This document shows positions 25,754-33,378 of a DNA stretch of 64,000 nucleotides, piece by piece. A model generated the notes under the pieces. The model searched no databases. It was not told the DNA's origin and saw nothing but the letters and a program-made list of their open reading frames with translations. Position 1 is the first letter of the stretch, and every line of letters begins with the position of its first letter. The stretch is from JABMQB01 sp963677475 (lineage in GTDB: Bacteria; Bacteroidota; Bacteroidia; Bacteroidales; Prolixibacteraceae), in contig CAXXQD010000023.1 of NCBI GenBank assembly GCA_963677475.2, forward strand, positions 124,001 through 188,000. The letters are read 5' to 3'. The translations under genes and the position numbers were made by a program.

Positions 25754-26362
25754 ATGCTAGATATTATAAAAGAAGTATTCGATAAAGAAGCAAATGCAAT
25801 TCGTAATATTCCGGTAACGGAAGAATTCAATAAAGCTTTGGACATTATTTATAAGCGTGTGCATGAACTGAACGGAAAAATAATTGCCAGCGGAATGGGG
25901 AAAGCCGGGCAGATAGCCTTAAATATGGCCACCACGTTTAGCTCGACCGGCACACCCGCAGTGTTTTTACACCCCAGCGACTCCCAACATGGGGATCTTG
26001 GTGTGGTTCAAAAAAACGACGTGCTTCTTCTAATTTCAAATTCAGGAAAAACCAGGGAGATAATAGAACTGGTTCAACTGGCAGATAATTTATACAAAAA
26101 CCTGCCAATAATTTTAATATCGAGCAACAAGGATGGCGAACTTGTAAAAGCAGCTGATGCATTTTTAAATACCGGAAACCCGGATGAGGTATGCCCTTTG
26201 GGATTAACCCCCAGTACCTCAACAACAGTAATGACTGTTATTGGTGATGCGCTGGTTGTTTCGATGATGAAACGGATAAATTTCACCAACGAAGAATATG
26301 CAAAACGCCACCATGGTGGATATTTAGGGGATAAATCGAGGGCACAAAGTAGAAAAGGATAA
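25754..26362 (+). CDS. KdsD/KpsF-like sugar isomerase, SIS domain only
   Basis: A 202-residue protein with one SIS fold. MGKAGQIALNMATTFSSTGT, LISNSGKTREIIELV, and the family signature GLTPSTSTTVMTVIGDAL followed by HHGGYLG match the arabinose-5-phosphate isomerase group, which feeds Kdo synthesis. The two C-terminal CBS domains of KdsD (total about 320 residues) are missing, and the sequence ends soon after the SIS domain, so this is a short form as known for some Bacteroidota. The isochorismatase-like gene follows after ten bases. Other sugar phosphate substrates are possible. Confidence 0.82.
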   Translation: MLDIIKEVFDKEANAIRNIPVTEEFNKALDIIYKRVHELNGKIIASGMGKAGQIALNMATTFSSTGTPAVFLHPSDSQHGDLGVVQKNDVLLLISNSGKTREIIELVQLADNLYKNLPIILISSNKDGELVKAADAFLNTGNPDEVCPLGLTPSTSTTVMTVIGDALVVSMMKRINFTNEEYAKRHHGGYLGDKSRAQSRKG

Positions 26363-26372
26363 ATTTAATTGA

Positions 26373-26915
26373 ATGAGGATTTTAAAAGAAAATACCCTGG
26401 GATTGGTAATAGACATTCAGGAAAGATTATTGCCTGTGATGTTCCAAGAAGAACAATTGGTAAAAAATTCGTGCATATTAATTAGCGGACTCAAAGAACT
26501 GGGAATTCCTATTACCGTGTCGCAGCAATATACCAAAGGGCTTGGTGAAACGGTGGACGAAATCCGATCTTGTTTACCTGATTTTAGTTATTTGGAAAAG
26601 AGGGATTTTAGTTGTTGTGATGATGAAAATATATTGGCAAAATTGAAAAACAACGACCGGAAAAATGTATTAATTTGTGGGATTGAAGCACACGTTTGTG
26701 TTTTACAGACTGCTGTTGATTTAAAAGATGCTGGCTACACCCCAATTGTGGTAATGGACTGTGTTTCGTCAAGGTCGCAGGCGAATATTGAACTTGCCAA
26801 AGAAAGGTTCAGGTTTGAGAATATTATGATGACATCGTACGAATCAATTTTGTTTGAACTAACCAGGTCGTCAAGTGCTGAAGAATTCAGGGCAATTTCA
26901 AAACTCGTCAAATAA
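26373..26915 (+). CDS. isochorismatase-family cysteine hydrolase
   Basis: A 180-residue hydrolase. The catalytic triad can be placed: Asp14 in GLVIDIQERLLPVMF, Lys in YLEKRDFSCC, and the nucleophile Cys in IEAHVCVLQTAVDL near residue 112, with the cis-peptide region ICGIEAH before it. Members include nicotinamidases, isochorismatases and YcaC-like hydrolases. The sequence is closest to the YcaC-like type, and the substrate is unknown. It sits in the middle of a three-gene run, ten bases after the SIS-domain gene and 18 before the MBL gene. Confidence 0.87.
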   Translation: MRILKENTLGLVIDIQERLLPVMFQEEQLVKNSCILISGLKELGIPITVSQQYTKGLGETVDEIRSCLPDFSYLEKRDFSCCDDENILAKLKNNDRKNVLICGIEAHVCVLQTAVDLKDAGYTPIVVMDCVSSRSQANIELAKERFRFENIMMTSYESILFELTRSSSAEEFRAISKLVK

Positions 26916-26933
26916 ATAAAGTTTCTAACTGAA

Positions 26934-27701
26934 ATGGGTGATAAGGTTACAATATGCGCTATTGCTTCGGGGAGCAACGGAAATTGCTACTATATTGGCA
27001 ATGAAGAGGATGCCATATTAATCGATGCAGGGATCACTACCAAAAAAATCCTTAAGCGGATGAAAGAACGTAACCTTGACCCTCAGAAACTCAGGGCTGT
27101 TTTTATTACACATGAACACGGCGACCATGTTAGGGGAACCCGCGTTTTGTGTAAGAAACTGGATATTCCAGGCTATTTTACCCCAAAAACCCTGGATGCC
27201 TTGCATTATACTTACAGGCCCGACGCGGCATGGACCTTCGAACCAGGGGATAAAATTGAAATTGGACCTTTTAAAATTCATTCATTCCTGAAAAAACACG
27301 ATGCCGTTGAGCCGTGCTCATTTAGGGTGGAATACAGGGATAAAAACATTGGTGTTTTCACGGATATTGGCACTCCTTGCGATAATCTAATCTCCAATTT
27401 ACAACAATGCAATACCGTATTTTTAGAGACCAATTACGACGAAGCAATGTTGCAAAACGGCAGTTATCCTTTTTACCTTAAGCGAAGGATTGCCTCTGAT
27501 GTGGGGCATTTGTCGAACGATCAGGCTTATGCCCTGCTCGAAAATCATGCCGGGGAAAACTTAAAGTGTGTCTATCTCAGTCACCTGTCAGGAGAAAATA
27601 ACGCACCTGAAATAGCCTATGAACTTATGAAAGGATTTGAACCAAAATTTGAAATTAGGTTAACGTCAAGGTACGAAGCAGGTGAGGTTTATACGCTTTA
27701 G
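26934..27701 (+). CDS. MBL-fold metallo-hydrolase (YycJ/WalJ-like)
   Basis: A 255-residue metallo-beta-lactamase-fold protein. It starts with ICAIASGSNGNCYYIG, has the metal motif THEHGDHVRG near residue 58, GVFTDIGTPCDN for the third ligand, FLETNYDEAML, and HLSGENNAPEIA near the C-terminus. These features match the WalJ/YycJ group, proposed nucleases or phosphodiesterases coupled to replication and cell wall homeostasis. Its last four bases overlap the end of the convergent small lipoprotein gene. Confidence 0.87.
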   Translation: MGDKVTICAIASGSNGNCYYIGNEEDAILIDAGITTKKILKRMKERNLDPQKLRAVFITHEHGDHVRGTRVLCKKLDIPGYFTPKTLDALHYTYRPDAAWTFEPGDKIEIGPFKIHSFLKKHDAVEPCSFRVEYRDKNIGVFTDIGTPCDNLISNLQQCNTVFLETNYDEAMLQNGSYPFYLKRRIASDVGHLSNDQAYALLENHAGENLKCVYLSHLSGENNAPEIAYELMKGFEPKFEIRLTSRYEAGEVYTL

Positions 27702-28033
27702 TGTTTTGTGAACCTTTTTCGGTCAAGCACCATATACACAAACCCAAATTCATCAACCGATGGTTCCTGGTTAATAGTCAGGCGTTTGATAAAATCATCG
27801 TCGAAGGCATGGAACACTATCTTTCGGTCTTTTATTTTTACCCAACCCGGATAATCGTAACGCCCAAATTTTGTGAGGTATGCATCTCCATCCTCCCATA
27901 TTTCGAGCACATATTTTTCACTTGACCAATACCCAACGTATGCCCAATCATCAACTCCAAATTCATCGTCACAACCTGAAAATATAAAAAGGAATAAAAA
28001 GGGAAGTACCCATTTAAGTTTGCTTGTTTTCAT
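27698..28033 (-). CDS. small lipoprotein of unknown function
   Basis: A 111-residue protein. Taken from ATG 28033 it has a clean lipoprotein signal, MKTSKLKWVLPFLFLFIFSGC, with the lipobox Cys near residue 21. The mature part is short, acidic and rich in aromatic residues (DDWAYVGYWSSEKYVLEIWE, YDYPGWVKIKDRKIVFHAF), a pattern seen in small beta-rich lipoproteins like lipocalins. The function is not recognised. The frame is open further upstream to 28096, but that part adds no signal. It converges with the MBL gene by four bases. Confidence 0.7.
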   Translation of the reverse strand: MKTSKLKWVLPFLFLFIFSGCDDEFGVDDWAYVGYWSSEKYVLEIWEDGDAYLTKFGRYDYPGWVKIKDRKIVFHAFDDDFIKRLTINQEPSVDEFGFVYMVLDRKRFTKH

Positions 28034-28126
28034 ATCGTATTGTTTTATGGCTTTACAATGAAAAACAAAAAACATACCATGAAAATGAATGCCCAAGTAA
28101 TAATTATTGTATGTAGAAGAAGAATT

Positions 28127-29290
28127 CTACTCTTCAAATATTGAATCGGAGTCGTAAGCTTTTATAAGGTTCCGCATGTTATAGGTTGAAGCCATCACTT
28201 CGCAATAGGCCCCTGCTGAATGAATTGCCAACAGGTCGCCTCGTTTTGATTCCGGAAGAGGAACGTCTTTCTGGAAAATATCGGTCGATTCGCAAACAGG
28301 GCCCACAACGTTGTACGTTTTATTTTCCCCTGATCTTGAAAGCGAAGAAATTTTATGGTAGGCCTGATAAAGCATAGGCCTCAGCAAATCGTTCATTCCA
28401 CCATCAACAATAAGGAAATCACTGTTCAATCCTTTTTTCAGAAAGAGTACTTTTGTGATAAAATAGCCACATTGTGCCACCATCGAACGACCAAGTTCAA
28501 AATGCAGTTCCTGCCCTTCTTTTAGTTGAATATTTTTATGAAATGCTTCGAAATATGCATCAAAATCAGGGATTAGGTTTGCTTCGGGATTTTGGTAATC
28601 AATGCCAAAACCGCCGCCTACATTTATGTGTTCAAGTTTGAAACCATGCTTGTCAAACCATTCCTGAATCAAATTAATTTTCAGGCTGAGTTGTTTGAAA
28701 ACATTGATATCGGTAATCTGGCTTCCCACATGAAAATGGATTCCCGTTAATTTCAAATTGGAAGTCTTGCTAATGGTGTTTGCAACATCATCAAAATCCC
28801 AATGATTAATCCCAAACTTACTCTCCTTAAGTCCGGTAGAAATAAATTTATGGGTTTTGGGATCCACATCCGGATTAATCCTAATGGCAATTGGAGCAAT
28901 TTTACCCATGCTTTTGGCAATTTCATTAATTACCTCCATTTCATGAATCGACTCACAATTAAAACTAAAGATATTATTTTCGAGTCCGGTTATGATTTCC
29001 TGATCGGTTTTACCAACTCCCGCAAATGCAATTTTATTTGCAGGAAAACCCAGGTTAATTGATTTGGTGATTTCATTGCCACTCACACAATCTGCACCAA
29101 TGCCATATTGTTGAATGGTGGAAAGAACAGCATCGTTATTATTGGCTTTTAGTGCAAAATGCAAAATATATCCATACTTTTCGCTTGCCTCTTTTACTTT
29201 TTGTAGAGTTTTATTTAATAACTCAAGATCGTAGAAGTAAAAAGGCGTTTCCAGCTCTTTAAAACGTTGAATATATTTTCCCTTGACCAT
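28127..29290 (-). CDS. lysA: diaminopimelate decarboxylase
   Basis: A 387-residue PLP enzyme that forms lysine from meso-diaminopimelate. Its alanine-racemase-like barrel has the PLP Lys in LHFALKANNNDAVLS near residue 48, GIHFHVGSQITD, and NVGGGFGIDYQ. The C-terminal beta domain holds GPVCESTDIF, where Cys binds the substrate, and GAYCEVMASTYN. It starts where lysC ends, sharing one base, so the two lysine-pathway genes are coupled. Confidence 0.95.
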   Translation of the reverse strand: MVKGKYIQRFKELETPFYFYDLELLNKTLQKVKEASEKYGYILHFALKANNNDAVLSTIQQYGIGADCVSGNEITKSINLGFPANKIAFAGVGKTDQEIITGLENNIFSFNCESIHEMEVINEIAKSMGKIAPIAIRINPDVDPKTHKFISTGLKESKFGINHWDFDDVANTISKTSNLKLTGIHFHVGSQITDINVFKQLSLKINLIQEWFDKHGFKLEHINVGGGFGIDYQNPEANLIPDFDAYFEAFHKNIQLKEGQELHFELGRSMVAQCGYFITKVLFLKKGLNSDFLIVDGGMNDLLRPMLYQAYHKISSLSRSGENKTYNVVGPVCESTDIFQKDVPLPESKRGDLLAIHSAGAYCEVMASTYNMRNLIKAYDSDSIFEE

Positions 29291-30609
29291 TAATTTACAT
29301 TTAACAAATTATCGCTCAACGCCTTGAGAGTATTTTTCTTTTGGTTTGTCGGAACCAGAACAGAGATATTATATTTACTTCCACCGTATGAAATCATCCT
29401 AATTGGTATTCCGTCAAGGGCATTAAAAACTTTGGATGCAAAACCACGCTCCTCTTTAATAATAGTACCGACAATACAAACAATTGAGTGGTTTTTATCA
29501 ACCTCAACCCTACCAAATAATTTAAGTTCAGCAACAATCTCATCTAAATAACGCATATTGTCAATGGTAACCGACACAGCAACCTCTGAAGTAGAGATCA
29601 TATCGATTGGTGTTTTGTATTTCTCAAATACCTCGAACACGTTTTTAAGGAAACCGTAAGCCATAAGCATCCTTCCCGAACGGATTTTTATTGCCGTAAT
29701 TTCATCTTTGGCAGCAACTGCTTTAATGCCCTTTCCTGTTGTTTTAGCTGCAATCAGAGTTCCCTGATCTGTTGGGTTCATTGTATTTTTCAGCCTTACC
29801 GGAATATTTGCAACCTTTGCCGGCATAACGGTTAATGGGTGCAATACTTTCGCCCCGAAATATGCAAGCTCGGCAGCCTCATCGAACGATAAGTTGTCAA
29901 TTTTTTTCGTGTTTTCAACAAATCTAGGGTCGTTGTTATGAATTCCATCAATGTCCGTCCAAATTTGAATTTCTTTGGCTTCAATTGCAGCACCAATGAG
30001 AGAAGCGGTGTAGTCACTCCCTCCCCTTTGAAGGTTATCAATATCTCCCGAATGGTTCCGGCAAATAAATCCCTGGGTGATGTAATATTTAGACTTTGGG
30101 TATTTATTTAAAACAACCTTAATGTTTTTCTTAATTGCGTATGTATCAGCAGCTTTATCGCTATCAATACGCATAAAATCGAGGGCAGGCAAAAGCACTG
30201 TATCATGCCCGTTTTCTTTCATTAATAAGGTGAAAAGTTTCGTAGAAATTAATTCACCCTGTGCCAATATGGTATTTTCGGCAACTTTGTTATAGCCTGT
30301 TGATAAAAATGATTTGATCGTATCAAAACTACTTTCGCAGACATAGTTTCCTGCCTTTTTATTCTCTTCTTCTTTGAACAAAGAGGCAACCACTTCTTTA
30401 TATTTTTGCTCCAATTTCCCTATGTTCAAAAGGGCAGTAGCTTTATTCCGTGCACCAAGGTAATTGCATATTTCTACCAACGAATTTGTTGTGCCAGACA
30501 TGGCAGATAGTACAACTATTTTTTCTTTCTCATCAGTTATGAGCTCCATAACAGCATTCATGTTTTCAACCGATCCAACAGATGTACCTCCGAATTTTAA
30601 TACTTTCAT
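29290..30609 (-). CDS. lysC: aspartate kinase (monofunctional)
   Basis: A 439-residue kinase that phosphorylates aspartate at the head of the lysine, methionine and threonine pathways. The start is KVLKFGGTSVGSVENM. FICRNHSGDIDNLQRGGSDY followed by TASLIGAAIEA and IQIWTDIDGIHNNDPR mark the kinase core. Two ACT repeats follow (IRSGRMLMAYGFLKNVFEVF and SIVCIVGTIIKEERGFASKV), which commonly bind lysine for feedback control. There is no fused homoserine dehydrogenase. Overlap with lysA by one base suggests a lysine operon. Confidence 0.93.
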   Translation of the reverse strand: MKVLKFGGTSVGSVENMNAVMELITDEKEKIVVLSAMSGTTNSLVEICNYLGARNKATALLNIGKLEQKYKEVVASLFKEEENKKAGNYVCESSFDTIKSFLSTGYNKVAENTILAQGELISTKLFTLLMKENGHDTVLLPALDFMRIDSDKAADTYAIKKNIKVVLNKYPKSKYYITQGFICRNHSGDIDNLQRGGSDYTASLIGAAIEAKEIQIWTDIDGIHNNDPRFVENTKKIDNLSFDEAAELAYFGAKVLHPLTVMPAKVANIPVRLKNTMNPTDQGTLIAAKTTGKGIKAVAAKDEITAIKIRSGRMLMAYGFLKNVFEVFEKYKTPIDMISTSEVAVSVTIDNMRYLDEIVAELKLFGRVEVDKNHSIVCIVGTIIKEERGFASKVFNALDGIPIRMISYGGSKYNISVLVPTNQKKNTLKALSDNLLNVN

Positions 30610-30795
30610 GTTATTTGTGACTAATGACTTTAAGTAATGTATATAAATGCAAAGATGTCGAATTTTACTTCTATTTTAATTGTTCCCTTGCATCAATCCC
30701 TTCTAGGTATTAATTACTTAACAATTTGATTACCATACCTTAATTTAGAATGTATATATTTTAAAAAATAGGATACAATACCCATGCAAAAACAC

Positions 30796-30833
30796 TGACA
30801 TAAGTCATATTTATAGTGCTATGATATATGTCA
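30796..30833 (+). promoter_or_regulatory. two TGAC...GTCA-type dyads, likely regulator sites
   Basis: TGACATAAGTCA (30796-30807) and TGATATATGTCA (30822-30833) are 12-base palindromes spaced 26 bases centre to centre. The second abuts the -7 element TACCTTTG of the next gene. Half sites and spacing resemble Crp/Fnr-family operators, but the regulator cannot be named. Confidence 0.55.
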
Positions 30834-30836
30834 TAA

Positions 30837-30844
30837 TACCTTTG
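30837..30844 (+). promoter_or_regulatory. -7 promoter element for the secreted unknown gene
   Basis: TACCTTTG matches TAnnTTTG and is placed three bases after the second dyad, giving a leader of about 50 bases. Confidence 0.5.
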
Positions 30845-30897
30845 TAGTAAAACATTTACAGAATCCATACATTTGGCTTAAACCAATAAATAATCAA

Positions 30898-31785
30898 ATG
30901 AAAAACTTACTTGTTCTCGGACTAGCCATACTTCTTAGTGCATCAGCATTTGCCCAAAAGGATGAACTGTCACCGTATTTATTGCTAAAAAAAGAGGAAT
31001 CCAGCATCAATAAAGAAGTAGATATCGTGAAGCGTTCTTTAATTTCAGCCAATTTCAGGATCACAGGTGAATATTCCCCAATGGCTTCAGAAAACTTATA
31101 CGTTTTAACATACACCAGGGAAGACCTGGAAACAATTGCACTTGACTTTGAAAATAGAGGGGCGCTGGCAGCAACGCTGAAAATCGGGTTTAAAAAAGAA
31201 GGAAAATCCATTTCGGTGAGCATGACAAATCCAATGTACCAGTTTTATGCCTATTTCACCGATAACATAAAAAAGCATGAACAAGACTTGTTAAACATAT
31301 CAAAAGAAGCAATTGCAGCCCTAAGTATAGGTGTAAAACCAAAACCATTGGGCGGTTTGTTGAAAATTGAAAAGTTGCAAAAATACCACTACAAGATAAT
31401 GATGCCCTACTTTGATGATGTTGACAAGCTGAATACATTTATATCGTTTGAAGACGGTTTATCAACCATACGGAAAAATTTATCGGAAGGGAATAGCCAT
31501 GTTTTAAAAGTTTATGAGCTCATTTATCCTGAAAAACAAATTGCGGTTTTTGGAATTGGCTTGTCCGATCCGGAAAAAGGAGAAGCTCACTTTTTACCAA
31601 TCATCGGAGACGGACATATTTGTGCCCTACCCTATGAATTAATCCTCCAAGGAAATGAAGCCAGAAGCCTTGCCGGTAAATATAGAATTGCACTTCACTG
31701 GCCAGAACTAACCATGGGGACTTTTATGAAAATAATGAGTACGCCCGGAGATATTAAAAAAGAACTGGAACAATTGACCAAATAA
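30898..31785 (+). CDS. secreted protein of unknown function
   Basis: A 295-residue exported protein with a signal peptide (residues 1-19, ending ASAFAQ). The first half has an alpha/beta segment, VDIVKRSLISANFRITGEYS, and ISVSMTNPMYQFYAYFTD; the second half repeats an overall alpha/beta layout with YELIYPEKQIAVFGIGLSD, LPYELILQGNEA and FMKIMSTPGDIKKELEQL. Weak likeness to DUF302-type proteins is all I can offer, and no enzyme motif was seen. It has its own promoter with two regulator-like dyads and a strong terminator after the stop, so it is a monocistronic, controlled gene; oxygen or nitrosative stress control is only a guess. Confidence 0.75.
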   Translation: MKNLLVLGLAILLSASAFAQKDELSPYLLLKKEESSINKEVDIVKRSLISANFRITGEYSPMASENLYVLTYTREDLETIALDFENRGALAATLKIGFKKEGKSISVSMTNPMYQFYAYFTDNIKKHEQDLLNISKEAIAALSIGVKPKPLGGLLKIEKLQKYHYKIMMPYFDDVDKLNTFISFEDGLSTIRKNLSEGNSHVLKVYELIYPEKQIAVFGIGLSDPEKGEAHFLPIIGDGHICALPYELILQGNEARSLAGKYRIALHWPELTMGTFMKIMSTPGDIKKELEQLTK

Positions 31786-31813
31786 ATAGCACTTGTTTAA
31801 AGAACTGTTGAAT

Positions 31814-31844
31814 AAAAGGGTCCATATTTATGGGCCTTTTTTTT
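31814..31844 (+). terminator. Rho-independent terminator after the secreted unknown gene
   Basis: AAAGGGTCCATA pairs with TATGGGCCTTTT (two G-T wobbles) around a very short loop and runs into T8. It ends the secreted-protein transcript ahead of the thioredoxin gene. Confidence 0.7.
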
Positions 31845-31890
31845 GTGCCTTGCGTTAGAAATAGGTTTCTTTGCAATAAATTTATTTCTT

Positions 31891-32310
31891 ATGTCAACAT
31901 TGGTTTGGATAATTATACTTGTTGTGATCGCAGTTTTAGCATTGTTCGGATTTGGTGCTTATAAATCAAAAAAGGTTGCTGATGTTAAAAAAAGCCCTAA
32001 AATTAAAGTGCTCGAAAAGAAAAATTTTAAACCTGCGATACGAAAAGGGTTGGTATTGGTTGATTTTTGGGCAGCGTGGTGCGGTCCGTGTAAAATGATG
32101 GCCCCCTTACTGAATGAGATCGCAGACGATCCGAACAACGGAATTACAGTTGCAAAAGTAAACGTTGAATATCAAAAAAACCTTGCTGCTCAATTCAATA
32201 TCCGAAGCATACCCACATTAATCTTATTTCTGGATGGGAAAGAAGTAAAAAGGCTGGTCGGATTTAAAACCAAAAAGGCAATCCTGAAGGAAATTAAAGA
32301 ATTTGTATAA
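31891..32310 (+). CDS. membrane-anchored thioredoxin
   Basis: A 139-residue protein with an N-terminal membrane helix (residues 2-22) followed by a basic stretch and a thioredoxin domain. The active site is DFWAAWCGPCKMMAPLL with CGPC, and the cis-Pro is in RSIPTLILFLDG. With no signal cleavage site and Lys-rich flank after the helix, the thioredoxin domain may face either the cytoplasm or the periplasm; the positive residues right after the helix favour the cytoplasm. The reading frame is open to 31843, but ATG 31891 starts the helix cleanly. A terminator separates it from the gene before. Confidence 0.85.
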   Translation: MSTLVWIIILVVIAVLALFGFGAYKSKKVADVKKSPKIKVLEKKNFKPAIRKGLVLVDFWAAWCGPCKMMAPLLNEIADDPNNGITVAKVNVEYQKNLAAQFNIRSIPTLILFLDGKEVKRLVGFKTKKAILKEIKEFV

Positions 32311-32344
32311 ACGCTAGTTACTTCTTTCATATATCCGCTTGCAA

Positions 32345-32381
32345 AACGAAAAAGAGGATGCACCAATGTACATCCCCTTTC
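32345..32381 (-). terminator. terminator after the 135-residue unknown gene
   Basis: AAAGAGGATG and CATCCCCTTT pair with one mismatch; read on the minus strand the hairpin runs into CTTTTTCGTTTTG. Confidence 0.45.
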
Positions 32382-32388
32382 GTGAAAC

Positions 32389-32796
32389 TCAATTTTCGTT
32401 CATTTTACCGAGAAATATTTTCAATAAAAAGCTTTCTGCAATTTGAAAATGGCGTAATATATAGAAGTTGTCACCGGGGAGTAATATTTTCACATTACGC
32501 ATACGAATGTATGACTTTGGATAAAAACTTTGCCAGTCACTGGTAAACACGTTCCCGGATCGTTGTGGATAAACCTTTTCGGTAACCAACAAAATTACCC
32601 GATTCTCCCGGACGATTACTACCAACTCATTATCAACCAGAACTTCCGAATGTAAAGTGATTAAATATTGACCATTCCCTGTTTCTTTAAGATAGTCAAT
32701 GATTTTGATTTCATTTTCTAATTCATGTTTAACAATGGGTGACCTTCCGTATAAAAACTGATCATTTATTTCGTTTTGTTTGCTGCTATTTTTCAT
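32389..32796 (-). CDS. unknown cytoplasmic protein
   Basis: A 135-residue protein from ATG 32796 with no signal peptide. It is mostly short beta strands (QYLITLHSEVLVDNELVVIV, ENRVILLVTEK), with the C-terminus VKILLPGDNFYILRHFQIAE ending in SFLLKIFLGK. The spacing is loosely like a CS/Hsp20-type beta sandwich with an LPG loop, but that is a weak hint and no function is assigned. It is followed by a hairpin terminator. Its neighbour upstream, also minus, is a small secreted protein. Confidence 0.55.
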   Translation of the reverse strand: MKNSSKQNEINDQFLYGRSPIVKHELENEIKIIDYLKETGNGQYLITLHSEVLVDNELVVIVRENRVILLVTEKVYPQRSGNVFTSDWQSFYPKSYIRMRNVKILLPGDNFYILRHFQIAESFLLKIFLGKMNEN

Positions 32797-32890
32797 GACT
32801 AATAATTTAAAATTAAACAACTTTAGCAACCTATGTTGCGAACAAAGCTTAACTCATTAATCCTTAAACAATAAGGATATTCAAAGGCGT

Positions 32891-33229
32891 TTATGATTTA
32901 GCCATCAAAAAAGGAGGGGGAAGGTCAACAAGCAGGTTATTGATGTTTGTTGAATGGGCTCTTGCAGTGCTATATTCTACACTTATTTCATCCTCTGCAA
33001 ATTCTTTTTCAGCGTAAGAAACAAGGTCTGTAATCAATACCAATTCACTAAAATCTTTGGCATCGTTTTCTTCTGATAAAATTATGTCAAACCCAGTTTG
33101 AACGGTTGTTCTTGAATTGCTAACTAAAGAAACTGTCTGGTCACACTCAATTATCCGAATTTGCTTAGTAGCCCTACAGTTGATTGTAAGGATGAACAAA
33201 AACAATACTATGGTGACGAATGCTTTCAT
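32891..33229 (-). CDS. small exported protein of unknown function
   Basis: A 112-residue protein with a signal peptide (MKAFVTIVLFLFILTINC). The Cys after the hydrophobic run could be a lipobox, though ASN-Cys is not the usual form. The mature part has one further Cys (IIECDQTVSLVS) and the acidic stretch YAEKEFAEDEISVEYSTARA. It was not recognised. The frame is open to a TTG at 33235; ATG 33229 was preferred. Confidence 0.5.
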   Translation of the reverse strand: MKAFVTIVLFLFILTINCRATKQIRIIECDQTVSLVSNSRTTVQTGFDIILSEENDAKDFSELVLITDLVSYAEKEFAEDEISVEYSTARAHSTNINNLLVDLPPPFLMAKS

Positions 33230-33378
33230 ATTCAACTACATGGTAAAAGTAACGATAAAATCACGTAAATCCGGACTCGTAATGTTAACATGAGTTAACG
33301 CCCTGAAAAAAATTACGACAGGAAAATCAATCTAAATTGCATGATCAATAATCACTGGCAATTATTCTAAACCAAGGG

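Noticed and set aside
30796..30833. Exact FNR or CRP boxes
   Set aside because: The dyads lack the TTGAT...ATCAA or TGTGA...TCACA half sites; only a general Crp/Fnr-like layout can be claimed.
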